DNA of 31,803 bases from an uncultured Ruminococcus sp. (GTDB lineage: Bacteria; Bacillota; Clostridia; Oscillospirales; Ruminococcaceae): the NCBI RefSeq assembly GCF_946187255.1, contig NZ_CAMHRZ010000002.1:1-31803 (forward strand), written 5' to 3'. This document shows positions 7,628 through 15,155 of this stretch, in pieces. Each line of letters opens with the position of its first letter. The first letter of the stretch is position 1. The notes below the pieces were generated by a model. The model had not been told where the DNA came from and ran no database searches. It was given only the letters and a program-made list of their open reading frames with translations. Both the position numbers and the translations under genes were made by a program.

Positions 7628-9106
7628 ATGATGAATATGCTTGAAGAAGCCATAATCTATGCGACGGTGCTGCATCAGGGAAAGGTGCGCAAGTTCGTGG
7701 GGATACCCTATATACTGCACCCGATGGAGGTGGCGCAGATACTTTCGACCATGACTTCCGACCAGGAGATAATCACTGCGGGGATACTTCACGATATTGT
7801 GGAGGACACCGACGGCACGCTCTCCGAGATAGAAAAGCGCTTCGGAAAGAGAGTGGCATACATAGTCTCTTCCGAATCGGAGAACGAATACCCCGACGAG
7901 GACAGGACCGCCTCATGGAAGCGCCGCAAGGAGGAATCTCTGCGGGTGCTGAGCGGAAGTACCGACATCGGCGTGAAAATGCTGTGGCTGGCGGACAAGC
8001 TGGCAAATATACGCTCGCTGGCAGGAGAGTACTCCGCACGCGGTGAGGAGGTCTGGCAGATGCTCCATCAGAGCGACCCCGCCATGCAGCTGTGGTACTA
8101 CCGCACCATTGCGGAAACGCTGGAACTTTCCCTGAACAAAACAGGGGCTTTCAAGGAACTGATAAAGCACATAAACTTTATCTGGCCGGGGACCTTCGAT
8201 TCGGAGAAAGCACGTTTCAAGAAATACCGCGAGGTATCGGTGGAGGGCTGCAAGCTGCTGGGTCGGGGGGCAAAGGGCGAGGTCTACCGCTACGACGACG
8301 AGCTGGTGATAAAGGTCTACAACGAGAACAACACCTACCGCGATGTTGAGCGTGAGATAGCCCTCAGCCGAAAGGCGTTCATACTCGGTGTGCCTACGGC
8401 TATATCCTTTGGCATCGTGTCGGTGGGGGAGAGGTACGGCGCCATGTTCGAGCTGGTGGACTCTCAGACCATATCCCACTTTATCGCAAAAGCTCCCGGA
8501 CAGGCGGATGCCTACGCGAAGATAATGTCAGACCTTGCCCACAGCATACACTCTATCGAGGTCACGGAGGAAGACGGCTTCCCGCAGGTGTATGACAGGC
8601 TCAAAGGCTATATAAACAGCGGCATCGCCTACGAGGACGAGACACTGGCGGAAAAATGCCTTGCACTGATAGACGCACTGCCCGATGAGGATCATCTGGT
8701 ACACGGGGATTTCCACACGGGAAACGTATTCCTGCAGCGCGGCGAGCCTTTCCTCATCGATATGGACAGAGTATCGCGGGGGCACCCCATTGCTGAGATA
8801 GCCGACCTTTACTACTTCTATGTGGTGCTGGGTGAGGACGACCCATCCACTGTGGAAAAGTTCATGGGATTTTCCTACGATACAGCGCAGAGGTTCTTCC
8901 GCACGTTTTTAGTAAACTATCTCGGCACAGAGGACGAGGACAGGCTTGCGGAAGTGACAGAAAAAGCGTCGCTGATATGCTACGCGAGGATGGTGCGCAA
9001 GCTGCGCACGAAAGGCAGTATCACCGATGAAAACAGGAAGACTATGCAGAGGTATATGGAAAAGATCTCCGCACTGGCAGACAGGCTGGATACCCTTGCT
9101 TTCTGA
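7628..9106 (+). CDS. HD-domain protein fused to an APH-type phosphotransferase
   Basis: A 492-residue two-domain protein. Residues about 1-160 form a RelA/SpoT-like HD metal-dependent phosphohydrolase domain, with HPMEVAQIL and the HD pair in ILHDIVEDT. Residues about 205-480 are an aminoglycoside-phosphotransferase/choline-kinase-like fold, with a glycine-rich loop LGRGAKGEVY, a lysine in LVIKVY, the catalytic HGDFHTGN loop and the metal-binding LIDMDR. All catalytic residues expected for the kinase are present. The start at 7628 is preferred because AAAGGA (7612-7617) lies 10 nt upstream and the earlier in-frame ATG (7589) abuts the -10 box. The substrate is unknown; a (p)ppGpp-type or other nucleotide substrate for the HD part and a small metabolite for the kinase are possible. 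The VOC array begins 56 bp downstream with no terminator between, so read-through is likely. Confidence 0.88.
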   Translation: MMNMLEEAIIYATVLHQGKVRKFVGIPYILHPMEVAQILSTMTSDQEIITAGILHDIVEDTDGTLSEIEKRFGKRVAYIVSSESENEYPDEDRTASWKRRKEESLRVLSGSTDIGVKMLWLADKLANIRSLAGEYSARGEEVWQMLHQSDPAMQLWYYRTIAETLELSLNKTGAFKELIKHINFIWPGTFDSEKARFKKYREVSVEGCKLLGRGAKGEVYRYDDELVIKVYNENNTYRDVEREIALSRKAFILGVPTAISFGIVSVGERYGAMFELVDSQTISHFIAKAPGQADAYAKIMSDLAHSIHSIEVTEEDGFPQVYDRLKGYINSGIAYEDETLAEKCLALIDALPDEDHLVHGDFHTGNVFLQRGEPFLIDMDRVSRGHPIAEIADLYYFYVVLGEDDPSTVEKFMGFSYDTAQRFFRTFLVNYLGTEDEDRLAEVTEKASLICYARMVRKLRTKGSITDENRKTMQRYMEKISALADRLDTLAF

Positions 9107-9121
9107 CATATAAAGGAAAAA

Positions 9122-9136
9122 TGCGGAGAGTCCGCA
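9122..9136. promoter_or_regulatory. Short perfect hairpin before the VOC array
   Basis: TGCGGA and TCCGCA pair around GAG, between the HD-kinase stop and the first VOC gene. No T tract follows, so it is not a terminator. It could be an mRNA-stabilising hairpin or an operator half. AT-rich flanks lack a clear promoter. Confidence 0.35.
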
Positions 9137-9162
9137 GTATATAGATCCGGGAGGTTACTTAT

Positions 9163-9540
9163 ATGAAGATCACGACTTTTGACCCGCTGATACTTTCACC
9201 GAAAGCTGACGACGTTATCGAGGTATTCGGAGCGCTCGGCTTTGAAAAGACCCACGCGCCGGTCACAGAGACCGAGACAATGGATATTACCAGCACACGC
9301 ATGAAAGACATTAACGGCTTTCATGTTGATGTGGCGGATTTAAACATTCTCCCGCAGGATATGATCTATATCAGAATGAATGTGGATGATTTCTCGGAAG
9401 CGTATGATATACTTATCAGGCACGGCTTTAAGAATACCAGGGGCGACGGAACGGTGGAAACCGGGTATTCCAGGTCTGCAACAATGGTCTCGCCGTCGGG
9501 ATTTACCATTGTGCTCGTTGAACATATAAAGAAAGATTAA
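9163..9540 (+). CDS. VOC (glyoxalase/bleomycin-resistance fold) protein, array copy 1
   Basis: A 125-residue single-domain protein and the first of nine adjacent paralogs. It begins MKITTFDP and carries the features shared by the array: GF followed three residues later by His (GFEKTH), GFHVDV, RMNV near the middle, SPSGF, and a final EHIK. The length equals one VOC domain (two beta-alpha-beta-beta-beta modules), which usually dimerises. The usual metal ligand glutamate in the last strand is not evident, so an enzyme of glyoxalase I type is doubtful; ligand binding or sequestration, as in bleomycin-binding proteins, is an alternative. GGGAGG lies about 9 nt upstream of the ATG. It is likely co-transcribed with the HD-kinase gene or from an unseen promoter in the 56-bp gap. 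Confidence 0.88.
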   Translation: MKITTFDPLILSPKADDVIEVFGALGFEKTHAPVTETETMDITSTRMKDINGFHVDVADLNILPQDMIYIRMNVDDFSEAYDILIRHGFKNTRGDGTVETGYSRSATMVSPSGFTIVLVEHIKKD

Positions 9541-9564
9541 TATCTGTACACGGAGAAAACACCT

Positions 9565-9939
9565 ATGAAGATCACTACTTTCAACCCGATGATAATGACC
9601 CCGAAAGCTGATGATGTTATCAGGCTGTTCGAGGAGCTGGGTTTTGAAAAGCGCCATGTGAAAACAGGGCTCAACGATGAGGGCATCACAAACGTGAGGA
9701 TGCGCGATGCCAACGGCTTCCATGTGGACATATCAGCGGTAGACAGGCTCCCGCAGGACATGACTTCCATCCGAATGAACGTGGACAGCTTTGAAGAAGC
9801 AGAACAGCTTCTGACCGCAAAAGGCTTCACGAACATTCAGGGGGATAAAGTGGGCGAGTCGCCCTCCGCAAGAGGTACGGCATTTGTATCGCCCACAGGT
9901 TTCAGCATCGTTGTTTCACAGCATATCAAACACACTTGA
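9565..9939 (+). CDS. VOC-fold protein, array copy 2
   Basis: 124 residues, 24 bp after copy 1. It has MKITTFNP, GFEKRH, GFHVDI, SIRMNVDSF, SPTGF and the terminal QHIK. It is most like copy 1 in its opening (PKADDVI follows in both), suggesting these two are a duplicate pair. The ribosome site is weak (GGAGAAAAC). No membrane segment or signal peptide is seen, so it is cytosolic. Confidence 0.88.
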   Translation: MKITTFNPMIMTPKADDVIRLFEELGFEKRHVKTGLNDEGITNVRMRDANGFHVDISAVDRLPQDMTSIRMNVDSFEEAEQLLTAKGFTNIQGDKVGESPSARGTAFVSPTGFSIVVSQHIKHT

Positions 9940-9959
9940 CCATAAGGGAGGTATTATTT

Positions 9960-10358
9960 ATGAAGATCACAGGTATAAATCCGCAGGTGATAACCAAAGA
10001 CCCCGAAGCGGTGATAGCGGCTTTTGAAGCGCTCGGCTTCGTGCGTACCCACTGCAAATCGGGGGATGAGGGATTTGAGTTCTCATCGGTGCGCATGGAG
10101 AAAAAGAAGGACGGCGATGAGAGTGTGGAATACCATGTTGACGTTATCTCAGCCCCCACAAACGGGCTTGACCGCGACCTGACAACGGTGCGCATAAACG
10201 TGGATGACCATGATGCGGCTTGCGAACTGCTAAAAAGCAAAGGTTTCACGGAACCGCCCGGATTTGGCATGAACGTTACTCCCAGCAGCAAGTACACATA
10301 TCTTGCTTCGCCATCGGGGATGATAATAGATGTTTGTCAGCATATCAAAAACACATGA
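9960..10358 (+). CDS. VOC-fold protein, array copy 3
   Basis: 132 residues. The ATG at 9960 is chosen because GGGAGG lies about 9 nt upstream and it aligns with the MKIT start of all paralogs; an in-frame ATG 24 nt earlier has no such support. It is the most divergent of the first five. Its middle carries a charged insertion (KKDGDESV) before YHVDV, the strand reads VRINVDDH, and the last strand reads SPSGMII. The His pair (VRTH and QHIK) is kept. Confidence 0.87.
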   Translation: MKITGINPQVITKDPEAVIAAFEALGFVRTHCKSGDEGFEFSSVRMEKKKDGDESVEYHVDVISAPTNGLDRDLTTVRINVDDHDAACELLKSKGFTEPPGFGMNVTPSSKYTYLASPSGMIIDVCQHIKNT

Positions 10359-10373
10359 CAGGAGGTCAATACT

Positions 10374-10739
10374 ATGAAGATCACAGCTTTCAACCCCCTC
10401 ATAGTTGTAAAGGACGCGGAGTCCGCAACGAAGCTGTTTGAGGAACTGGGCTTTGAGTACAGGCACACTAAGGAAGGCATCAACGGGAATATCACCAACT
10501 ACGATATGAAGGATGCCAACGGTTTCAGAGTTGATGTGGCGCAGGCGGACGATCTGCCGCAGGCGCTTACGGCGATAAGGATGAACGTGGACGATTTCGA
10601 CGAAGCCTTCAAGTTCCTTTCGGAGCGCGGATTTAAAAACGCACAGGGCGACAGGATCACCGAGACAGCTACTTCCAAAGATACCCTTATGGTCTCGCCG
10701 TCGGGGTTCGGGATAAGTATCTGCCAGCATCTCAAGTGA
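10374..10739 (+). CDS. VOC-fold protein, array copy 4
   Basis: 121 residues and the shortest copy, ending QHLK directly at the stop. It has GFEYRH, GFRVDVAQ, AIRMNVDDF and SPSGF. A strong AGGAGG lies 9 nt upstream. It opens MKITAFNPL with nearly the same codons as copy 5, pointing to a recent duplication of 4 and 5. A 69-bp gap follows (10740-10808), with an AT-rich stretch and a GACC/GGTC repeat that might hold an internal promoter. Confidence 0.88.
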   Translation: MKITAFNPLIVVKDAESATKLFEELGFEYRHTKEGINGNITNYDMKDANGFRVDVAQADDLPQALTAIRMNVDDFDEAFKFLSERGFKNAQGDRITETATSKDTLMVSPSGFGISICQHLK

Positions 10740-10808
10740 TGATACGGCATATAAGTATGTTAAAGACCATATACGGTCAATATATAACATTATTAAGGAG
10801 GACATATT

Positions 10809-11189
10809 ATGAAGATCACAGCTTTCAACCCCCTCGTCGTTTCAAAGGACGCAAAGGCGATCACCGAGATATTCGAGGCTCTCGGATTTGAGCACGCCCA
10901 CAAGAAGACGGGCATCAACGATGATGTCACCAGCTTTGACATGAAGCACCCCGACGGCTTCCGCGTGGATGTGGCACAGGTTGACCAGATGCCGCAGGAT
11001 ATGACGGCGATAAGGATGAACGTGCGCGATTTTGACGAGGCGTATGAGTTCCTCACCGCTCGCGGCTTCAAGAACGCACAGGGCGGCAAGGTGACGGATA
11101 CAGGCACCTCAAAGGCTACCCTCATGGTATCGCCATCGGGCTTTGCTATCAGTCTGGCTGAGCATATCAGGAAAGACGAGGACAAGTAA
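10809..11189 (+). CDS. VOC-fold protein, array copy 5
   Basis: 126 residues. It has MKITAFNPL, GFEHAH, GFRVDVAQ, AIRMNVRDF, SPSGF and EHIRK. AAGGAGG lies 9 nt upstream. It is close to copy 4 across the whole length. The one charge change in the central strand (NVRDF instead of NVDDF) is visible against the other copies. Confidence 0.88.
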   Translation: MKITAFNPLVVSKDAKAITEIFEALGFEHAHKKTGINDDVTSFDMKHPDGFRVDVAQVDQMPQDMTAIRMNVRDFDEAYEFLTARGFKNAQGGKVTDTGTSKATLMVSPSGFAISLAEHIRKDEDK

Positions 11190-11210
11190 GCGTCACAGGG
11201 AGGTACGGCT

Positions 11211-11585
11211 ATGAAGATAACAGGCTTCAATCCGACGATAATAACTAAAAATTACGAGGATACCATCAAGCTGTACGAGGCGATGGGCTTTAAGATCGCT
11301 CATCAGAGCGATGTGGCGGAAGCTCTGATAAGCCAAAGCACCCGCATGAAAAACGCTGACGGCTTTGTGCTTGATATCAATGAGTCCGATAAGTTTCCCT
11401 GCGATCTCACACTTATCCGCATCAATGTGGATGACCTGGACGGATACTACAAGCTGTTTACGGATAAGGGCTTCAAAAATGTGATGGGCGACGGCGTTAT
11501 CGTTGAAAATTCGCATTTCAAAGGTGCGCATCTTGTTTCGCCTTCGGGCTTTGGCATAATGCTGATGCAGCATATCAAGAAGTGA
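11211..11585 (+). CDS. VOC-fold protein, array copy 6
   Basis: 124 residues. It is more divergent: GFKIAH instead of GFE..H, GFVLDI, LIRINVDDL, and YYKLFTDKGF in place of the usual AYEFLT.RGF. It keeps SPSGF and QHIKK. GGGAGG precedes the ATG by about 7 nt, 21 bp after copy 5. Divergence within the same framework suggests a different ligand specificity. Confidence 0.87.
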   Translation: MKITGFNPTIITKNYEDTIKLYEAMGFKIAHQSDVAEALISQSTRMKNADGFVLDINESDKFPCDLTLIRINVDDLDGYYKLFTDKGFKNVMGDGVIVENSHFKGAHLVSPSGFGIMLMQHIKK

Positions 11586-11612
11586 CGGGATATACGGAAA
11601 AGAGGTACCATT

Positions 11613-12029
11613 ATGAAGATAACTTCTTTTGAGCCTTATATACTTACCAAAGATGCGGGTGCAGTGATCAGTCTGCTGAGTGAGATGGGCTTTGAAAAGC
11701 GCCATCAGCAGGATAATATTGCCGATCAGTCACTTACAGGCGTTATGATGAGCCATAAAGACGGCTTTAAGGCAACGATAGTTCAGACAAATGACCTTCC
11801 GCGTGATTCTGTGACAGGCATCCGCGTAAATGTTGGCGATTTTGAAGAAGCATACGATCTTCTGACAGCAAAGGGATTCAAAAAAGCACCCGGCACGGAT
11901 ATCGTGAACACAGGGAGCGCCAAAGCGCTGCTGATGATGGCACCGTCAGGCTTTTTGCTGGAGCTGATACATCATATCAGAAAGGAAAACATTGACGGCG
12001 CAGCAGCAGACCTGAGAAAAGAATTATAA
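11613..12029 (+). CDS. VOC-fold protein, array copy 7 (divergent)
   Basis: 138 residues, the longest copy, with a 13-residue tail after HHIRK. The aspartate found in the second-strand motif of every other copy (VDV/VDI/LDI) is replaced (GFKATI), SPSGF becomes APSGF, and the strand reads GIRVNVGDF. The invariant GFEKRH histidine and the terminal His are kept. AGAGGT lies 9 nt upstream. It may have lost or changed function. Confidence 0.86.
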   Translation: MKITSFEPYILTKDAGAVISLLSEMGFEKRHQQDNIADQSLTGVMMSHKDGFKATIVQTNDLPRDSVTGIRVNVGDFEEAYDLLTAKGFKKAPGTDIVNTGSAKALLMMAPSGFLLELIHHIRKENIDGAAADLRKEL

Positions 12030-12042
12030 AGGAGTTTTTACT

Positions 12043-12417
12043 ATGAAAATAACATCTTTCAACCCGCTGATCGTTACAAAGGACGCTGAAAACGTGATAA
12101 AGCTGTTCGAGTCTTTAGGATTTGAAAGGCGCCACAGCATTGACGCAAATACAGGCAAGGAAGACTTTACCAGCGTCCGCCTGAAGAACGCTGAGGGCTT
12201 TTATGTTGACGTTGCGAACGTGGAGTCGGTGCCCCGTGATATGACGCTCATCCGCATGAACGTGGACGATTTCGACGAAGCGTACAAGTTCCTCACCGAA
12301 AGGGGCTTCACCAATCCCAGAGGCGGCAAGACAGTGGAGACCGAGACCAACAAGTCCATGATGATGGTATCCCCATCGGGCTTTGCCTTTGACCTTTGCC
12401 AGCATATCAAGGAATGA
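12043..12417 (+). CDS. VOC-fold protein, array copy 8
   Basis: 124 residues, only 13 bp after copy 7, with AAGGAG before the ATG. It matches the array consensus well: MKITSFNPL, GFERRH, GFYVDVAN, LIRMNVDDFDEAY, SPSGF, QHIK. A 57-bp gap follows before copy 9. Confidence 0.88.
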   Translation: MKITSFNPLIVTKDAENVIKLFESLGFERRHSIDANTGKEDFTSVRLKNAEGFYVDVANVESVPRDMTLIRMNVDDFDEAYKFLTERGFTNPRGGKTVETETNKSMMMVSPSGFAFDLCQHIKE

Positions 12418-12474
12418 CGGCATGAACCGTACCGGCACTGCATATTTATCATAATTATACAAGGAGAAACAGCA

Positions 12475-12855
12475 ATGAAAATTACAACATTCAACCCACA
12501 GATAATCGCAAAAGATGCAGAACCTATCGTTAAGTTTTTTGAGGAGCTGGGCTTTGAGAAAAAGCACGCGAAATCCGATTTTGAAGATGTAAACGTGATA
12601 GGCTACAGACTTTCCAACGCAGACGGCTTCAAGCTGGACATCTCGCAGACGGATAACCCGATGCTGCCTGTGGATGCGATGGTGAGCATCCGCATGAACG
12701 TTGATAACTTCGATGAGTTATACGAGCTTCTCACCGCACGCGGCTTCAAGAACATTTACGGCGACAAGCCTGTGGCTGCCGCTTCTTCGCGCTCGGCAAT
12801 AATGATAGCCCCATCGGGGTTCTCTATAAATATTGCGGAGCATATAAAGAAATAA
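12475..12855 (+). CDS. VOC-fold protein, array copy 9
   Basis: 126 residues and the last member. It has GFEKKH, GFKLDISQ, SIRMNVDNF, APSGF and EHIKK, with a short insertion (TDNPMLPVDAM) before the central strand. AAGGAG lies 9 nt upstream. It is followed within 10 bp by a strong terminator, which marks the operon end. Confidence 0.88.
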   Translation: MKITTFNPQIIAKDAEPIVKFFEELGFEKKHAKSDFEDVNVIGYRLSNADGFKLDISQTDNPMLPVDAMVSIRMNVDNFDELYELLTARGFKNIYGDKPVAAASSRSAIMIAPSGFSINIAEHIKK

Positions 12856-12862
12856 TATAAGA

Positions 12863-12897
12863 CCCGTCTGCCGTTTTGATTTGGCAGACGGGCTTTT
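12863..12897 (+). terminator. Strong terminator ending the VOC array
   Basis: CCCGTCTGCC (12863-12872) pairs perfectly with GGCAGACGGG (12883-12892), then CTTTTT. It separates the array from the convergent HAD phosphatase gene. Confidence 0.92.
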
Positions 12898-12905
12898 TGC
12901 GTGTA

Positions 12906-13544
12906 TCATTCCTCATCTTTCAGGTGTATATCCCAGCCTGTGTCGATCTTCTTTTTCACCTTTGCCATCGTTTCTTTGTCGAGGTCCGGCCAGTCTGTCA
13001 CCACTGTGGCTTTTTTGGTCACAAGGTGGGCTTTTTCGGCACACAGGGCAAGGGGAGTATCCGCAAGAGAATCGGAATAGAAATTGTCTATCACGGGAAA
13101 ACCGTGATCATAGATATATCTCGCCTTTTCTCGTGCATACATGATATTGTTCAGCAGTACCCCGAATTCGCGGTCGTATTCCGTCGCGATATAATTCACC
13201 CCCAGCCGTTCGGCTATCGGGCGTATGATACAGGTGGGTGAAGCGCTGATGATAAGGTCATCAGACTTCTTCTGTGCCAGATACCACTTGGCGATCTTCT
13301 TTTCGTTTTTGTCCCAGTAGCGCTCGATCTGTTCATCAAAGTCATCTATCATGGTAAGGAAGCCGAAAAACTTCCTCTGCATGAGATACACAGGCATTTT
13401 CCCTGTTTTTTCCAGTATCAGGTTCACAACAGCCTTCGGGAAAAATGTGAACCACAGCTTCGGGTGGCGGTTCATGCACCATATACAAAAGCCGATGGAA
13501 CAATCTCCCGAAAAAATAGTTCCGTCAAAGTCATATACGTTCAT
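12906..13544 (-). CDS. HAD-superfamily phosphatase (SerB-like subfamily IB)
   Basis: A 212-residue cytosolic phosphohydrolase. Motif I is DFDGT (nucleophile Asp5, acid Asp7), motif II is the serine in IISASP, and the motif III/IV region has a lysine-rich stretch followed by NFYSDSLADTP. The helical insert between motifs I and II fits subfamily IB (phosphoserine-phosphatase-like). Members act on phosphoserine, phospholipid head groups or sugar phosphates; the substrate cannot be read here. The start at 13544 is chosen because AAAGGAG sits 10 nt upstream and the DFDGT motif must lie close to the N-terminus; an in-frame ATG 51 nt earlier lacks a ribosome site. A TATAAT on the minus strand (13575-13580) may be its -10. 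It is convergent with the VOC array. Confidence 0.88.
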   Translation of the reverse strand: MNVYDFDGTIFSGDCSIGFCIWCMNRHPKLWFTFFPKAVVNLILEKTGKMPVYLMQRKFFGFLTMIDDFDEQIERYWDKNEKKIAKWYLAQKKSDDLIISASPTCIIRPIAERLGVNYIATEYDREFGVLLNNIMYAREKARYIYDHGFPVIDNFYSDSLADTPLALCAEKAHLVTKKATVVTDWPDLDKETMAKVKKKIDTGWDIHLKDEE

Positions 13545-13599
13545 ACCATTATCACTCCTTTGCTTGGTATCATTATTATAGCACAAAGGGTGCAACAGA

Positions 13600-13940
13600 T
13601 ATGATGCGGGACAGCACCCGCCGCTGTGTGGATGCTTACAAATTTGGTATAAGCCTTTTGTGGGAAGTCAACAAAGTCGCACCCGCGATGCTTTGCCGAA
13701 AGGGTCATGCGGGCGGCTGTGCGGTCGTTATTCACAATTATGAGTGGTAAAGTTTATGCAAAAACACGGTGGATTTTTAATTGTTTATTACGATGAATTT
13801 CAGGCTTTGTAATTGTGAGTAAAGACGAAGAAAATGCCGAACATCGGTATTTCAGCCGCTTAACAGGTGCAAATATGTGTATTGTGCATTAATCTGATAT
13901 TCAAATCTTGGGGATAATACTGAAATGAGCCTAATTAACG
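13600..13940. other. Intergenic region with a split inverted repeat
   Basis: No convincing gene. TCACAATTA (13732-13740) and TAATTGTGA (13810-13818) form a perfect 9-bp inverted repeat 69 bp apart. The left part is GC-richer and could be decayed coding sequence. The HAD promoter and the promoter at 13949-13973 diverge from here. Confidence 0.4.
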
Positions 13941-13948
13941 ATGGCGAG

Positions 13949-13973
13949 TTTGTTGCAGGGCTTGTGTTATAAT
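13949..13973 (+). promoter_or_regulatory. Extended -10 promoter with a single activator-box copy
   Basis: TTTGTTGCAGG (13949-13959) lies 8 bp before TATAAT (13968-13973), which is preceded by TGT (extended -10). It is a one-copy, one-base variant of the boxes at 2166-2187 and 7549-7570 at the same distance from the -10. It drives the lipoprotein and acetolactate decarboxylase pair. Confidence 0.6.
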
Positions 13974-14084
13974 AAAACTGCGGAAAAGAGTTCCGCCTTA
14001 TATCAAGACAAGTCAGGGTCGGCAGTGCATATATATAAAATGCGGTGTCGGATATATTCGCATCAGGGAAAGGAGAGTTCTGTA

Positions 14085-15128
14085 ATGAGGATAACGAGCA
14101 AAGCATGGAAAACCGTGATAGTGGGGATAATATGTCTGATGACAGCTGCGGGTGCGGGCTGCGGTGCGGCGGAAGAGTCTTCGTCTGCGGCGGGGAAAGA
14201 GACTGCATCCGAACAGCCTGCGGAAACTACTGCGGCGGAGGAAACAGTATCCGCCGATGAAGCGGAAAGCTCCGAAATTACGGACGAGTCTTCCGCTGTC
14301 GAGGATAACAGCGAGGAAGCCCCCGAGATACTCAAAAATTTGTATGATGCCCTTATCGCGGAAGGCTCCGACCTCAGCAAGTCGCAGGCTGTGCTGGAAG
14401 AATTTGATGACGGCAGTTCCCTTGAAGCGACACTGGGTGCAAATGATATCACCTTTACCGAGATCGACGGAGAAAACCCCGATGAGCCCTCGGTTTGGGT
14501 GTTCACCCTTGACGGCGACCTGCTGACCATAGACCTGGACCCCGAGGATAATGAAGGCGCAGCAAAAGCCAACTTGATACTCAAAGCCGCAGCATCCGCA
14601 CAGAACGTGGACTGCGACCTGTTCAACGGCTATCTCTGCGCATACCCCGAGAAGTGTGACGAATACGTCATTGACGAAAGAGAGACCGACGGTAAGCTCG
14701 CAGTAAATATTGCCAAGTCATATCAGTTTGATATGGCGGAACTGGAGGGAGTGGCGATCGGTGCGGATGTGATAGAGATGCTGGGTTATGAGCCGAAGAC
14801 TGAGGAGTTCATTGCCAATGTCATCTTCTACGGCAAGCTCAAAATGTTTGTTTTCGGCGATGTGAATGGTATGGAGTTCGATATCCGTGAATACGGCGAA
14901 CTGGATTCTTCGGCATACGATTCGGTGATAAACATCGTGAAGTATATTCAGCCCAATGGCTGGGAGGACTTTGTGGCGGGCTACACCGAGCTGAAAGATG
15001 CTGACGAAGAGGGCTATTACGCTAAGCTGAACCTGACAGGCGATGAGCTGAGCGAAGTGACAGCCAACCCCGTTGAGGGTCACAGCTATGCCGTGATAAA
15101 GATAGGAAATACCGACTGGGAAGAGTAA
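14085..15128 (+). CDS. Putative secreted lipoprotein of unknown function
   Basis: 347 residues. The N-terminus MRITSKAWK, a hydrophobic stretch, then AGAGC is a lipoprotein signal peptide with the lipidated Cys near residue 24; the -3 residue is Gly, slightly off consensus. A low-complexity Ala/Glu/Ser/Thr linker (about 27-80) follows, as in many Firmicute surface lipoproteins. The remaining acidic domain is unrecognised; it shows alternating strand and helix segments and no catalytic motif. The ATG at 14085 follows AGGAGAG at 7 nt; the frame is open further upstream but without a ribosome site or signal. The next gene, acetolactate decarboxylase, begins 27 bp downstream, so they are probably co-transcribed from 13949-13973. 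Confidence 0.85.
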   Translation: MRITSKAWKTVIVGIICLMTAAGAGCGAAEESSSAAGKETASEQPAETTAAEETVSADEAESSEITDESSAVEDNSEEAPEILKNLYDALIAEGSDLSKSQAVLEEFDDGSSLEATLGANDITFTEIDGENPDEPSVWVFTLDGDLLTIDLDPEDNEGAAKANLILKAAASAQNVDCDLFNGYLCAYPEKCDEYVIDERETDGKLAVNIAKSYQFDMAELEGVAIGADVIEMLGYEPKTEEFIANVIFYGKLKMFVFGDVNGMEFDIREYGELDSSAYDSVINIVKYIQPNGWEDFVAGYTELKDADEEGYYAKLNLTGDELSEVTANPVEGHSYAVIKIGNTDWEE

Positions 15129-15155
15129 GAGCATGACAGGCAGGAGTGAGCGCAA

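Noticed and set aside
13541..13735. Minus-strand 64-codon frame upstream of the HAD phosphatase
   Set aside because: No ribosome site, and it covers the likely -10 box and the start of the HAD gene.
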